Of a stretch of DNA of 64,000 nucleotides, positions 35,132 through 43,726 are shown piece after piece. Every line of letters begins with the position of its first letter. The stretch's first letter is position 1. The stretch comes from Jeotgalibacillus aurantiacus (GTDB lineage: Bacteria; Bacillota; Bacilli; Bacillales; Jeotgalibacillaceae), in contig NZ_JACNMS010000003.1 in NCBI RefSeq assembly GCF_020595125.1, positions 434,001-498,000 on the forward strand. Direction: 5' to 3'. The translations under genes were made by a program, and so were the position numbers. Under the pieces are notes generated by a model. The model searched no databases, was not told the origin of the DNA, and saw only the letters and a list, made by a program, of their open reading frames with translations.

Positions 35132-36967
35132 ATGTGTGGAATAACTGGATGGGTGAGCTGGAAGCGTCCTCTCATAAATGAGTGGGAAACCATTGAAAAA
35201 ATGGTCGGTACACTGGATAAAAGAGGTCCGGATGCTTATGGTATCAAAGCCATGAGTCATGCACTTTTTGGTCATACCCGGCTGACGGTCATTGATCCGG
35301 CGGGTGGTGCACAGCCAATGTCTGCCAAAACAGATAAAGGTCAATTCACGTTAATTTATAATGGTGAGCTCTATAATACAGAGGAATTACGAACAGAACT
35401 AAAAAGAAAAGGGCATACGTTTGGAACAAGATCAGATACAGAAGTCGTCCTGCGTGCGTTTATTGAGTGGGGTCCGGAATGTTCGCGACACTTTAACGGC
35501 ATTTTTGCTTTTGCCATCTGGGATCACAGGCAGGAGGAATTTTTCGCCTGCAGGGACAGACTGGGGGTAAAACCTTTTTTCTATACGGAAAAAGACGGCG
35601 AGTTACTGTTTGGCTCAGAGCTGAAGGCGATCCTCGCACATCCGGAGCAAAAGGCACAATTAGACAGGGAAGGGTTGCAGGAGCTAATCGGCCTCGGCCC
35701 ATCCAGAAAGCCCGGCAGCGGAGTATTGAAAGGGATCAGTGAACTCAGACCTGCCCATGCCATGACGTATACACGAAGAGGACTAAAGGTATGGAGGTAT
35801 TGGAATGTTAAGTCGGAACAGCACCGTGAAAATGTTGAAGAAACTTCTGCTCATCTAAGAGGTTTGTTTGAAGATGCAGTGAAGCGGCAGCTGGTGTCCG
35901 ACAAGCCAATTTGCACCTTTCTATCAGGAGGAGTCGACTCAAGCGCAATCAGTTCCGTGGCGGCTAAAGAGCAGGCTTCTGCATTGAATACGTGTTCCAT
36001 TACTTATGAGGAAAATAGCCTTCACTACAAACCGGATGCATTTAAACCGAGTGAGGATGCACCGGCTATTCAGACCATGTCCGATTTCTTAAAATCTGAT
36101 CATGAAACCTTTACAATCAGTCAGCAGGAGCTGGGAGGAAGACTAAAGGATGCGGTAAAAGCGAGAGATCTTCCTGGCATGGCGGATATTGATTCATCTC
36201 TTTTATGGTTTTGTGAAGGGATTAAGAAAAAATATACCGTTGCCTTGTCTGGTGAATGTGCGGATGAGGTCTTTGGGGGATATCCCTGGTTTCAAAATGA
36301 AGCACTGCTGAAGAAGCCGGGATTCCCATGGATTCGCTCCGTGAAAATGAGGGAAGCGTTTATATTACCTGCGTGGAAAACGAAGCTGGATTTGTCAGAA
36401 TACCTGGTTGAAGAGGCGAAAAAAATACGTGCTGAAACGCCGGGAATGGATGGAGAAGCAGAAACGGACGCGCTGCGCAGGGAAATGGCTTATTTAAATA
36501 TGATCAGCTTTATGACAACACTGCTGGATCGAAAAGATCGTATGAGTATGGCGGCAGGTCTTGAAGTGCGCGTTCCGTTTGCTGACCACCGAATTGTGGA
36601 GTACGCGTGGAATATTCCGTGGGGTATGAAGCAGCATGGTGGCAGGGAGAAGGGCATCTTAAGAAAAGCGCTTGAGGGACTGTTGCCGGATGAGATTTTA
36701 TACAGGAAGAAAAGTCCTTATCCTAAAACGTATCACCCGGCTTATACAGAAGCTGTGAAAGAGATGCTGAAGGAAGCTTCTGTGAAGAGTTCTTCGGTGC
36801 TTCCGGAGCTGTTTTCGAAAACAAAGCTGAATGAACTGATCCGGACAAATGGTGCGTCGTTCAGTGTTCCGTGGTTTGGTCAGCTGATGGCGGGACCGCA
36901 GCTGATGGCGTATCTGGTGCAGCTGGATTACTGGTTTGAGGAGTATGGGGTGGAGATTGTGGAGTGA
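35132..36967 (+). CDS. asnB: asparagine synthase (glutamine-hydrolysing)
   Basis: 611 residues. N-terminal class II glutaminase with catalytic Cys2 (MCGITGW), FIYNGELYN-like LIYNGELYNT and RSDTEV; C-terminal synthase domain with the ATP loop FLSGGVDSSA, SGECADEVFGGYPW and DRKDRMSMAAGLEVRVPF. Converts aspartate to asparagine with glutamine and ATP. Closest in length to AsnO/AsnB of Bacilli. AAAGGCGGTG precedes the ATG. The terminator-loop repeat follows 14 bases after the stop. Confidence 0.94.
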   Translation: MCGITGWVSWKRPLINEWETIEKMVGTLDKRGPDAYGIKAMSHALFGHTRLTVIDPAGGAQPMSAKTDKGQFTLIYNGELYNTEELRTELKRKGHTFGTRSDTEVVLRAFIEWGPECSRHFNGIFAFAIWDHRQEEFFACRDRLGVKPFFYTEKDGELLFGSELKAILAHPEQKAQLDREGLQELIGLGPSRKPGSGVLKGISELRPAHAMTYTRRGLKVWRYWNVKSEQHRENVEETSAHLRGLFEDAVKRQLVSDKPICTFLSGGVDSSAISSVAAKEQASALNTCSITYEENSLHYKPDAFKPSEDAPAIQTMSDFLKSDHETFTISQQELGGRLKDAVKARDLPGMADIDSSLLWFCEGIKKKYTVALSGECADEVFGGYPWFQNEALLKKPGFPWIRSVKMREAFILPAWKTKLDLSEYLVEEAKKIRAETPGMDGEAETDALRREMAYLNMISFMTTLLDRKDRMSMAAGLEVRVPFADHRIVEYAWNIPWGMKQHGGREKGILRKALEGLLPDEILYRKKSPYPKTYHPAYTEAVKEMLKEASVKSSSVLPELFSKTKLNELIRTNGASFSVPWFGQLMAGPQLMAYLVQLDYWFEEYGVEIVE

Positions 36968-36981
36968 GATGAAGTCAAACC

Positions 36982-37093
36982 GGGCATGGGGCATCCTTCG
37001 CTTTCCACGGCCGCGCGGTGAGCCAGCTGTGCTTCGCACATCTGTCTCACCTGTCGCTCCTCTGCCGTAGGAGTCTACGGATGCCCCATGCCC
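36982..37093 (+). repeat. terminator-loop repeat, short form (copy 4)
   Basis: Arms GGGCATGGGGCATCC and GGATGCCCCATGCCC are perfect complements, starting 14 bases after asnB and followed by TATTTG. The core matches copies 1 and 3, but the inner loop is shortened (AGCTGTGCTTCGCACATCTG) with both sides changed together. Confidence 0.87.
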
Positions 37094-37408
37094 TATTTGT
37101 GCGAGTTTCCAAAACCTTATTTTTATAGGAATGAAAATAATGGTGTGACGCGGATTGGGGTTTGTTTGGCAGGGAGTTTGTTTCGCGTCATAAGGTGGGT
37201 TTTGAGGCCTGATGGGTTTTGATGGGATGGTTGGCTTGAATGAAGGAATTCTGATCATTAGTGAGGTAATTGTGTAAGTGTAATGAAGGGAAAAGGGATG
37301 TATAAAGATTAAGTGAAGGAATTAAATTTCTGAAAGCCTGAATCTTCTTCTGGAAAGCCTGAATTATTTTTTGAAGCGATTGAATAAGTCACCTTAGTAA
37401 AGGAATAA
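37094..37408. other. gap with a short 21-bp periodicity (array E)
   Basis: G+T-rich, gene-free stretch. GAAAGCCTGAAT occurs at 37332 and 37353 and a looser GAAGCGATTGAAT ends at 37385, so the element TGAAT steps by exactly 21 bases at 37339, 37360 and 37381. The rest is not organised in a way I can recognise. Confidence 0.5.
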
Positions 37409-37459
37409 AAATACCGGTCAGCCCATCTGCTTTTGCCGCAGAGGTTCTGGCCGGTTTTT
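37409..37459. terminator. terminator of the acetyltransferase gene (bidirectional shape)
   Basis: ACCGGTCAG pairs with CTGGCCGGT and ATCTGC with GCAGAGG-like bases around TTTTGCC; T/A runs on both sides. Confidence 0.82.
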
Positions 37460-37463
37460 AACT

Positions 37464-37955
37464 TTAATTTAAAATCAGCTGATAAAAATGAACGTCCTGC
37501 CATTCGCCGAATTTGAAGCCTACTTGTTTGAAGTTGCCGACAAATTCGAAACCGAAGCGCTCATGGAGTCTGACGCTGGCTTCGTTTCCACCGGTAATGC
37601 CCCCGATCACGACATGAAATTGGCGGTTTTTTGCTTCTCCAAGAATCGCTTGCATCAGTTTTTTACCGATACCTGCGCCCTGGAATTCAGGAGATATGTA
37701 TATGGACAGCTCGACGGTATCCATATAGGCTTCTTTATCTCGGAATGGGCTCAGGCTGCAGTATCCGGCAACGCGGCCGTCTTTTTCAGCCACAATTAAT
37801 GGATAGCGGTCCTGGTAGCGGGAGAACCATTCTTTTCGCTGCTCAAGTGTATGAGGTTTTAAGTCAAAGGTAGCCACTGTGTCAGCAACTGCCTGGTTAT
37901 AAATAGCGGTCATTTCATGAATATCTTTTTCTTCTGCTTTTCGAACAAAAACCAT
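37464..37955 (-). CDS. GNAT acetyltransferase, phosphinothricin acetyltransferase-like
   Basis: 163 residues from the ATG at 37955 with GGAGGG upstream. RKAEEKDIHEMTAIYNQAV at the N-terminus, GYCSLSPFRDKEAY, the acetyl-CoA loop QGAGIGKKLM and SVRLHERFGFEFVGNFKQVG are the hallmarks of the Pat/YncA group, which acetylates small amines such as phosphinothricin, methionine sulfone or sulfoximine. The substrate here is not known. Closed by a terminator a few bases after its stop. Confidence 0.85.
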   Translation of the reverse strand: MVFVRKAEEKDIHEMTAIYNQAVADTVATFDLKPHTLEQRKEWFSRYQDRYPLIVAEKDGRVAGYCSLSPFRDKEAYMDTVELSIYISPEFQGAGIGKKLMQAILGEAKNRQFHVVIGGITGGNEASVRLHERFGFEFVGNFKQVGFKFGEWQDVHFYQLILN

Positions 37956-38069
37956 AATACCCTCCAAAAACGTTTCTTCCTATTCTAAATCACAATATAA
38001 AAATTGAACAGCCGGCAGGATTTCCAGTTCAGTAAAAAGAATGGTAGTGGATAAGAGAGGAGCGTTTCA

Positions 38070-38435
38070 ATGAAAAATCCTATTCAGCCTAAAATTGGCG
38101 GTACATTTATTCCGGTGAAGGATATTGAGGTAGCGAGGGACTGGTATTGTGGTTTGCTCGGTATGTCTGCGTCAGATGAAATTGTTCACGGGCACCTGTA
38201 TGTCCTGCGATTGCAGGACGGGCACAACCTGATCCTTGACCAGAAAATTTATGCTAAACGAAAAAAGAACACGGTACCGCTTTTTCATTTCAACACAGAT
38301 GACATTCAGAAAAGCTATGAGTACATAAATGATTTTGAAGCGCAGAATGTGAGCGACATCGAATTTAATGAATTTTTCACATTCGAGGATCCTGATGGAA
38401 ATGTGCTCATGATTTGCGAATGCAGTAATGACTAA
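38070..38435 (+). CDS. VOC/glyoxalase-fold protein
   Basis: 121 residues forming one vicinal-oxygen-chelate domain: GGTFIPVKDIEVARDWYCGLLGM at the start, FHFNTDDIQKSYEYI in the middle and FTFEDPDGNVLMICE at the end. These proteins bind a divalent metal and act on, or bind, small molecules; some give drug resistance. Only a general fold assignment is possible. Single gene with its own terminator. Confidence 0.85.
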   Translation: MKNPIQPKIGGTFIPVKDIEVARDWYCGLLGMSASDEIVHGHLYVLRLQDGHNLILDQKIYAKRKKNTVPLFHFNTDDIQKSYEYINDFEAQNVSDIEFNEFFTFEDPDGNVLMICECSND

Positions 38436-38457
38436 TTAAATCTTAACGAGCAATACT

Positions 38458-38485
38458 AAAGCTGATGGTGCTTGCGTCGGCTTTT
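38458..38485 (+). terminator. terminator of the VOC gene
   Basis: AAAGCTGA pairs with TCGGCTTT (one G-U) around a GGTGCTTGC-type loop, followed by T. Confidence 0.7.
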
Positions 38486-38660
38486 TATTTTTGTTCACAT
38501 CATTATTAAAAACGGTCCGACTTTTAATAACCAGACGCTTATTTATAACAAAGTCATCCATGTAAAATTTTGAATTCAAAATAAAGTCAAACATTCGCGC
38601 ATTATTTGTCGAATTTCAGGGAAAGGGGTAATAAAACTTATGAAAGACAGGGGATGAATA

Positions 38661-40196
38661 ATGGTCATCAATTTTACAGAAACAAATATGAATATCAACC
38701 ATATTTTTAATTCCCGAAAGCAGGAAATATCGGGAATTTCATTTGACTCCAGACGTACTCAGGTAAATCATGCATTTTTTTGCTTAAAAGGCGAGGTTGC
38801 TGATGGACATGAATTTATAGATGAAGCGATTAAAAATGGGGCTGTGCTTATTGTCGGGACTGATTTTTCAAAGCTTCAGGAAGTCAGCTTAAGGCATTTA
38901 ACTGCAACATTTGTGGTAGTTGAGGATGATCGTACAGCGCTCGCTAATTTTTCAACACACTTTTATAAACATGCACATAAAAAGCTTAAAACCATTGCTG
39001 TCACTGGTACAAACGGTAAAACAACGGTTGCAGCTTTTGTCAGATCCCTGTTTACACAGTGCGGGATTCCAACAGGATCTATTGGCACGACAGGCATTTT
39101 CTCTTCCCGTGAGGAAATCGTATATAAAAAAAGTACGCCAACTACCCCCGAAGCGCCTGACCTGCATAAGATTTTTCATGATCTTCGTGAGCGTAAAGAC
39201 CAGGCGGCTGTGATGGAAGTTTCTTCGATTGCAGTCGATCAGAAGCGTGTAGAAGGCATCGAATTTGATGTTGCCATTCATACTAACCTTTCTCTGGAGC
39301 ATCTGGAGTATCATAAGACATTTGAACATTATAAGATGTCGAAAATGAAATTATTTGATCAGACAAAAAAAGCTGTCGTGAATATTGACGATGATCATAT
39401 GGGAAGAGAATTAGCTTCTTCTTTTAAAGGTGATCTGATCACCTACAGTCTTGATCGTCATTCGGGAGCCGATCTGATCGCAGATAATTGTCACGTCACG
39501 GAAGAGGGAACATCTTTCGAACTGCTGGCAAATGGACAATCCTATCTAGTCAGATCATCCGTATATGGAAACTACAATGTGCAAAACCTCTTAGCTGCAA
39601 TCGGAGCAGGACTTCATGCAGGGCTTTCTCTGGAAACGGTATTGCCTAATCTCATGACCATTGAAAATCCAAAAGGACGTTTTCAAGTGATCGAAGAGTA
39701 CGGCAATCGAAGAATCATTATTGATTACGCCCACACACCTGTTGCCTTAAACAGCCTTCTTCAGGAGGTAAAGAAGCTTCCGCATCGCAGACTCATCGTG
39801 ATGATCGCTGGGATTGGAATCAGAGACTTTGGGAAAATGCCGAAAATGGCTGAAACAGTCGAAGGAAAAGCGGATGAAATTATCGTGACAGTCGATCACC
39901 CTGGAGATCATGACCCTCAGAAAGTCGTTGATCAGGTCATGACAGGCTTCCGCTATCCTGACAATCTTTCGATTAATACTTCTTTGACCCGTAAAGAAGG
40001 AGTGTTAAAATCCTTATCACTGTCAGACGAGGGAGATGTCATCATCCTCTCAAGCGGCTGTATCAACGGAGCACAAATCGTCAAAGGGGAATACATTCCC
40101 CATTCAGATGAAGATATCATCCAGTCCTATTTTAAACATCATGTACCTGCCAAAAAGAAAAAAATATACCGGACTGAAAAAACGACAACATCATAA
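38661..40196 (+). CDS. MurE-like Mur ligase family protein outside a dcw cluster
   Basis: 511 residues with the three domains of MurE: N-terminal UDP-binding region (GISFDSRRTQVNHAFFCLKG), central ATPase with VTGTNGKTT and SSIAVDQKRVEGIEFDVAIHTN, and a C-terminal ligase domain. MurE adds the third amino acid to the peptidoglycan stem. The residue block that selects diaminopimelate in classical MurE (DNPR) reads DHPG here, so its amino acid differs or its product is not standard murein. No mur, mra or fts genes are nearby, so this is probably a second, specialised copy. Its own promoter and a strong terminator make it monocistronic. Confidence 0.8.
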   Translation: MVINFTETNMNINHIFNSRKQEISGISFDSRRTQVNHAFFCLKGEVADGHEFIDEAIKNGAVLIVGTDFSKLQEVSLRHLTATFVVVEDDRTALANFSTHFYKHAHKKLKTIAVTGTNGKTTVAAFVRSLFTQCGIPTGSIGTTGIFSSREEIVYKKSTPTTPEAPDLHKIFHDLRERKDQAAVMEVSSIAVDQKRVEGIEFDVAIHTNLSLEHLEYHKTFEHYKMSKMKLFDQTKKAVVNIDDDHMGRELASSFKGDLITYSLDRHSGADLIADNCHVTEEGTSFELLANGQSYLVRSSVYGNYNVQNLLAAIGAGLHAGLSLETVLPNLMTIENPKGRFQVIEEYGNRRIIIDYAHTPVALNSLLQEVKKLPHRRLIVMIAGIGIRDFGKMPKMAETVEGKADEIIVTVDHPGDHDPQKVVDQVMTGFRYPDNLSINTSLTRKEGVLKSLSLSDEGDVIILSSGCINGAQIVKGEYIPHSDEDIIQSYFKHHVPAKKKKIYRTEKTTTS

Positions 40197-40201
40197 AACA
40201 T

Positions 40202-40259
40202 AAAATAAAACAGCAGAATCACAATGCTTTGGTATTGTGGTGCTGCTGTTTTATTTTTT
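40202..40259. terminator. strong terminator after the Mur ligase gene
   Basis: AAAATAAAACAGCAG pairs with CTGCTGTTTTATTTT, with an inner stem CACAAT/ATTGTGG; long T-run. Confidence 0.9.
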
Positions 40260-40291
40260 AAAAAAGGTAATGACTTGCGCACATTTTCAAA

Positions 40292-40529
40292 GGTCTGATG
40301 GCATCCGAAGACTCCTATGGCGGAAAGGGACAGGTGAAACAGCGTAATGCGGAGCATTAGCTGGCTCACCGCGCGGCCTTAGAAAAGCGGAGGCGACTCG
40401 TCCAGCCCCGACAAGCATAAGAGGAAAATGAACGAGGGTTGCTCTTTACCCTCGTTCATTTTTGACTTATGACCTCAAGGGGCTAGTCGCCGGAGCTGGA
40501 CAAAAGAAAGCGGAGGATCTCCATGGACC
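40292..40529. repeat. terminator-loop repeat, long form (copy 5)
   Basis: Begins with GGCATCCGAAGACTCC and ends with GAAAGCGGAGGATCTCC; arms GGTC/GACC at the outer edge pair only partly. The first half is the inverse of the short-form core, including GGTGAAACAGCG and GCTGGCTCACCGCGCGGCC. The second half is an extra roughly 130-bp structure: CGACTCGTCCAGCCCCGAC, an inner hairpin of AACGAGGGT/ACCCTCGTT type, and GAGGGGCTAGTCG-like bases. Copies at 47379 and 63072 share this second half. Confidence 0.82.
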
Positions 40530-40718
40530 TGATTATAAAAAATTTAAATTACATCATTCAACGTTTTTACATCCATTCAACTAACCAAAAATCATCCAAC
40601 CTCCATAGAAATTCATCGATTTTAACCCTCACACTCAACACCAAAAACAATATTTCCCTATTTTACAACCATCACCCCATTCAGTACACTTCATGTAACA
40701 ACTCGAAGGGATGTAATA

Positions 40719-41516
40719 ATGATGATAAACAGAGCAGATTTATCAGTGGATATCGCCTTTATAGAACTCCATGACCGGGCTCAGCTGGATGCTTCCTACC
40801 ACCCTGAATTCATATTTGACTTTCTTTATTCCTACTGGGGCAACAAAACAAAAACCATCGAAAGAAGACCTTTTGGTTATCCGGGAGAACCTTTGTCATC
40901 ACGTTTAACGAAATTTTATTACCGGGGATTCAATCAGGATGGAGGAGATTTTGATCTCGAAGTCCGTTTTATGAATACTTTGGAAGATATTTTTATGGTC
41001 CCATTATTGTTAAAAGATCTTCATTTGCAGCGGGTTAATGGTGAAAAATATGATACCCCTCTCGTAATAATCAATATCCATTTCCAAAGACAATTTTCTA
41101 TTGGAAATGATGAAGGCTATTTCATAAAAAGAAAGTATCGTGCCAATACCCCAGGCTTAAAACTCTCCCGTGATCTCCACGTTATTTCCATTAACCTTCC
41201 ATGCTTTAAGTTATATTATAAAAACAATAAAGTTGATTTCAGTGAACGTTCATCTAAATGGTTATTAATGATGTCAGCTGTAAATCCATCAGGAAAAATA
41301 AACACCTCAACATATAGTGATCTTCTTGAATGTTCAACAGAAAGTGTGGAATTAGTACGACTGCTTCATGAATGGGAAAAAATGAACGCTGATAAAGAAT
41401 TCTTTACCGAATATGAATACCGGCTAGGTGAGCTGAGAAGAGCAGCCAGTCTGTTATCAGAGGAATGGAAAGAGGTGAAAAATGACGGCTTGTATGAAGA
41501 AATGAACTGGGTATAG
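40719..41516 (+). CDS. divergent Rpn-like / PD-(D/E)XK-family transposase-like protein
   Basis: 265 residues, lower in G+C than its neighbours and rich in Asn and Lys. The C-terminal part, LHVISINLPCFKLYY followed by SSKWLLMMSAVN, matches the ELPKF...WLLFL pattern of Rpn recombination-promoting nucleases. The N-terminus (DIAFIELHD) is where those proteins have D-x-x-F/K-x-x-F. The catalytic ExQ strand (usually NIEIQ) reads NIHFQ here, so the nuclease Glu is missing and the protein may be inactive. The preceding 180 bases are unusually A+T-rich. Assignment is tentative; transfer or decay of a mobile gene is plausible. Confidence 0.5.
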   Translation: MMINRADLSVDIAFIELHDRAQLDASYHPEFIFDFLYSYWGNKTKTIERRPFGYPGEPLSSRLTKFYYRGFNQDGGDFDLEVRFMNTLEDIFMVPLLLKDLHLQRVNGEKYDTPLVIINIHFQRQFSIGNDEGYFIKRKYRANTPGLKLSRDLHVISINLPCFKLYYKNNKVDFSERSSKWLLMMSAVNPSGKINTSTYSDLLECSTESVELVRLLHEWEKMNADKEFFTEYEYRLGELRRAASLLSEEWKEVKNDGLYEEMNWV

Positions 41517-41605
41517 AAGCCAATTGAATTTTCCTTCCAACTGAAAAGTATGCCATAATAACAAAGTGAGTAAAAATTCAGTTTATACATCAGGAGGGGA
41601 AATAG

Positions 41606-42238
41606 ATGGCTCTTATTCTATTTGATTTAGATGGTACTTTAGTTGATTCCTCGGATCACTTAATAGAAGCACTTCATCTTGCACTTGAGGACATGCCTCA
41701 TCTTGAGGATCCTTCAATAGAAACAGTCCGGTCTGCATATGGGCTGACAGGAAACGATTTCTGGGCAAAGGTGGTACCGGAAGCATCACCGCAGGAAGTA
41801 ACGATTATCAGAAAACGGCGCAGTATGTTTCTGAATCAGCTTGTGAAAGGAAAGAATATTTTGTTTCCTGGCGTCCGTGAGACATTGCAAACGTTAAAGG
41901 ATCAGGGGCATGTTTTATCAACAGCGTCCAACTGCGGAACTCATTACCTTGATATGGTCCTTGATTCACAGAACATCCGTGAATACTTCACAAACCCGAT
42001 CTGTCTTGGAACGATCAATGGGGAGAAGAAGGCAGATATACTGGAAGTGCACTTTGACCATTTTGAAGAAGAAGAGGCCATCATGGTGGGAGATCGCTAT
42101 TCTGATATAGAAGCAGCGCGTGCTCATAACATACCGGTCGTTGCATGCACATATGGATTCGGACAGCCTGATGAGTGGGAAAAGGCAGATTATCAGGTGG
42201 ATCGTATTGAAAAAATTCCTGAGATTCTCGCGCGGTAG
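41606..42238 (+). CDS. HAD-superfamily phosphatase (phosphoglycolate phosphatase-like)
   Basis: 210 residues. FDLDGTLVDSSDH holds the nucleophile Asp and the proton-donor Asp; a four-helix cap follows; STASNCG supplies the motif II Ser/Thr; KKADIL the motif III Lys; and MVGDRYSDIEAARAHNIP motif IV. This is the Gph/PpaX-type branch. The substrate is unknown. GGAGGGG before the ATG. Eleven bases separate it from the ATP-pyrophosphatase gene, so the two are probably one operon. Confidence 0.88.
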   Translation: MALILFDLDGTLVDSSDHLIEALHLALEDMPHLEDPSIETVRSAYGLTGNDFWAKVVPEASPQEVTIIRKRRSMFLNQLVKGKNILFPGVRETLQTLKDQGHVLSTASNCGTHYLDMVLDSQNIREYFTNPICLGTINGEKKADILEVHFDHFEEEEAIMVGDRYSDIEAARAHNIPVVACTYGFGQPDEWEKADYQVDRIEKIPEILAR

Positions 42239-42249
42239 GAGGAATTCAG

Positions 42250-42903
42250 ATGACACGTTTTTTCTGTTCGTGGAGCGGAGGTAAGGATTCCGCTCTTTCC
42301 TTTTATAAAATGCTTCAGCAACATCACGATCCAGCTTTTCTTTTAACGATGTTTGAAGAATCGGAACAGCGATCCAGATCACATGCTATGCCTATGGAAG
42401 TCATTCAGGCTCAGGCTGATGCAGTGGGTGTTCCTTTAATTATAAGGGGAGCTTCCTGGGGAACTTATGAGGCGAAATTTTTAGAAGCACTTGAAGAAAT
42501 GAAGAGTGACGATGTCCATGACGGAGTGTTTGGAGATATTGATCTTGAGGATCATTTGAAATGGGTACAGGATACGTGTGCCAAAAAGTCAGTGACTGCT
42601 CATCACCCGTTATGGAAATTAGAAAGACGAGACGTGCTGAATCAGTTACTTGAACACGGTTTTGAATGTATGATTATTGCGGTTCAGGACAGTAAACTTC
42701 CTGATACATTTCTAGGTCAGACGCTATCAGAAGATGTGATTCAACAGCTGGAATCATTCGGAGTGGATGCGTGTGGAGAAGAAGGAGAGTTTCATACTGT
42801 TGTTGTGGATGCCCCGATGTTTTCGCAGCGCCTATCACTTGTTGTGAATGGAATTCACCGTGAATCAGGTTATTCATTTGCTAAAGTGGAGCTTGTTAGA
42901 TAA
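42250..42903 (+). CDS. Dph6-related PP-loop ATP pyrophosphatase
   Basis: 217 residues. The N-terminal PP-loop SWSGGKDSALS is the signature of the adenine-nucleotide alpha-hydrolase family, and GVFGDIDLEDHLKWV, AHHPLWKLERRDVLNQLLEHG and CGEEGEFHTVVVDAPMF are typical of the diphthine-ammonia ligase-like (Dph6/YjfF) group. Archaea and eukaryotes use it to amidate diphthine on EF-2; the role of bacterial members is not established. AGGAGG upstream; last gene of the pair, followed by a terminator-loop repeat. Confidence 0.85.
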   Translation: MTRFFCSWSGGKDSALSFYKMLQQHHDPAFLLTMFEESEQRSRSHAMPMEVIQAQADAVGVPLIIRGASWGTYEAKFLEALEEMKSDDVHDGVFGDIDLEDHLKWVQDTCAKKSVTAHHPLWKLERRDVLNQLLEHGFECMIIAVQDSKLPDTFLGQTLSEDVIQQLESFGVDACGEEGEFHTVVVDAPMFSQRLSLVVNGIHRESGYSFAKVELVR

Positions 42904-42955
42904 TGAAGAGCGTATGTGGCTGAGTTAAGTTTATTAGGAATGAGCCTTAAAAACC

Positions 42956-43070
42956 GGGCCGGTGACATCCTTCGCTTTCCGCGGCCGCGCGGTGAACCAG
43001 CTAGTGCTGCGCACTACGCTGTTTCACCTGTCGCTTTACTGCCACAGGAGTCTCCGGATGTCACCGGCCC
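42956..43070 (+). repeat. terminator-loop repeat, short form (copy 6)
   Basis: Arms GGGCCGGTGACATCC and GGATGTCACCGGCCC are perfect complements, 52 bases after the Dph6-like gene and followed by TTTTT. Core nearly identical to copies 1 and 3, with paired substitutions in the inner stem (GGTGAACC against GTTTCACC). Confidence 0.88.
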
Positions 43071-43180
43071 TTTTTGTAGAATTTCATAACTATATTTAAA
43101 AATATTAAAGTTTTTGTAACATTTCCTTCAGTTTATAGCTAAGAACTCAAGGAATTTGTTTCAACTGGTTCATGAGATCA

Positions 43181-43726
43181 TTAATATTCAACTGGTCCTT
43201 CTTCCGGCCGTTCGCCTCTTTGCAGTTCACGGATGGAAAGGCCAAATGGCATTTCAAAATGGGGGTAGTCTTTAAAGCCTCTGAAGTCGCCTCCCCAGTC
43301 AAAGCCAAGGTCTTTGGCGATTGCAACGACCTCCATCCAGTCGGATTCCCCATTTTCATTCCCGTCATATTCCAGGTCCCAAAGAACATCTTCTCCATCA
43401 CGAATGGCAAAATCGATGGCCAGTCCAAAGTTGTGATAAGACTCTCCGCCACGGGCATAGGATACGATGTTTCCTTCTGTTGTGCGGCCCTGTTCATAAA
43501 TTTCATCCTGTTCTTCGAAGGATCGGAAATCATCTGTGATGATGATGTCGATTCCTCTTCCCGATGCTTCTTCTATTAACTGGTCGCGTTTTTCCGCAAC
43601 GACCGGATGGAGACCCTGGGGTAAAGGCCTGTTTCTCAACTCTTCACGGTATTCCATTTCCTTATAAATCAACCATCCTGCAACTGCAACGATGGCTAAA
43701 ACGATTGTGCTGTATAACAATCTCAC
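43181..43726 (-). CDS. M15 family peptidase, CwlK/VanY-like
   Basis: 181 residues. An N-terminal hydrophobic segment (about residues 4-19) anchors or exports the protein. The peptidase domain carries the zinc and catalytic residues of M15: DDFRSFEEQ, SYHNFGLAIDF (His, Asp ligands) and DYPHFEM (catalytic/ligand residues). CwlK of B. subtilis is a cell-wall L-alanyl-D-glutamate endopeptidase with the same layout. The start overlaps the stop of the nei-like gene by four bases (ATGA), so the two are translated together, an odd pairing of wall and DNA-repair functions. Confidence 0.88.
   Translation of the reverse strand: MRLLYSTIVLAIVAVAGWLIYKEMEYREELRNRPLPQGLHPVVAEKRDQLIEEASGRGIDIIITDDFRSFEEQDEIYEQGRTTEGNIVSYARGGESYHNFGLAIDFAIRDGEDVLWDLEYDGNENGESDWMEVVAIAKDLGFDWGGDFRGFKDYPHFEMPFGLSIRELQRGERPEEGPVEY

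Noticed and set aside
40523-40774. 83-codon frame after the long repeat (starting Met-Asp-Leu-Ile)
   Set aside because: Low-complexity Asn/Ser/His/Thr composition, starts inside the repeat element and overlaps the next gene in another frame.
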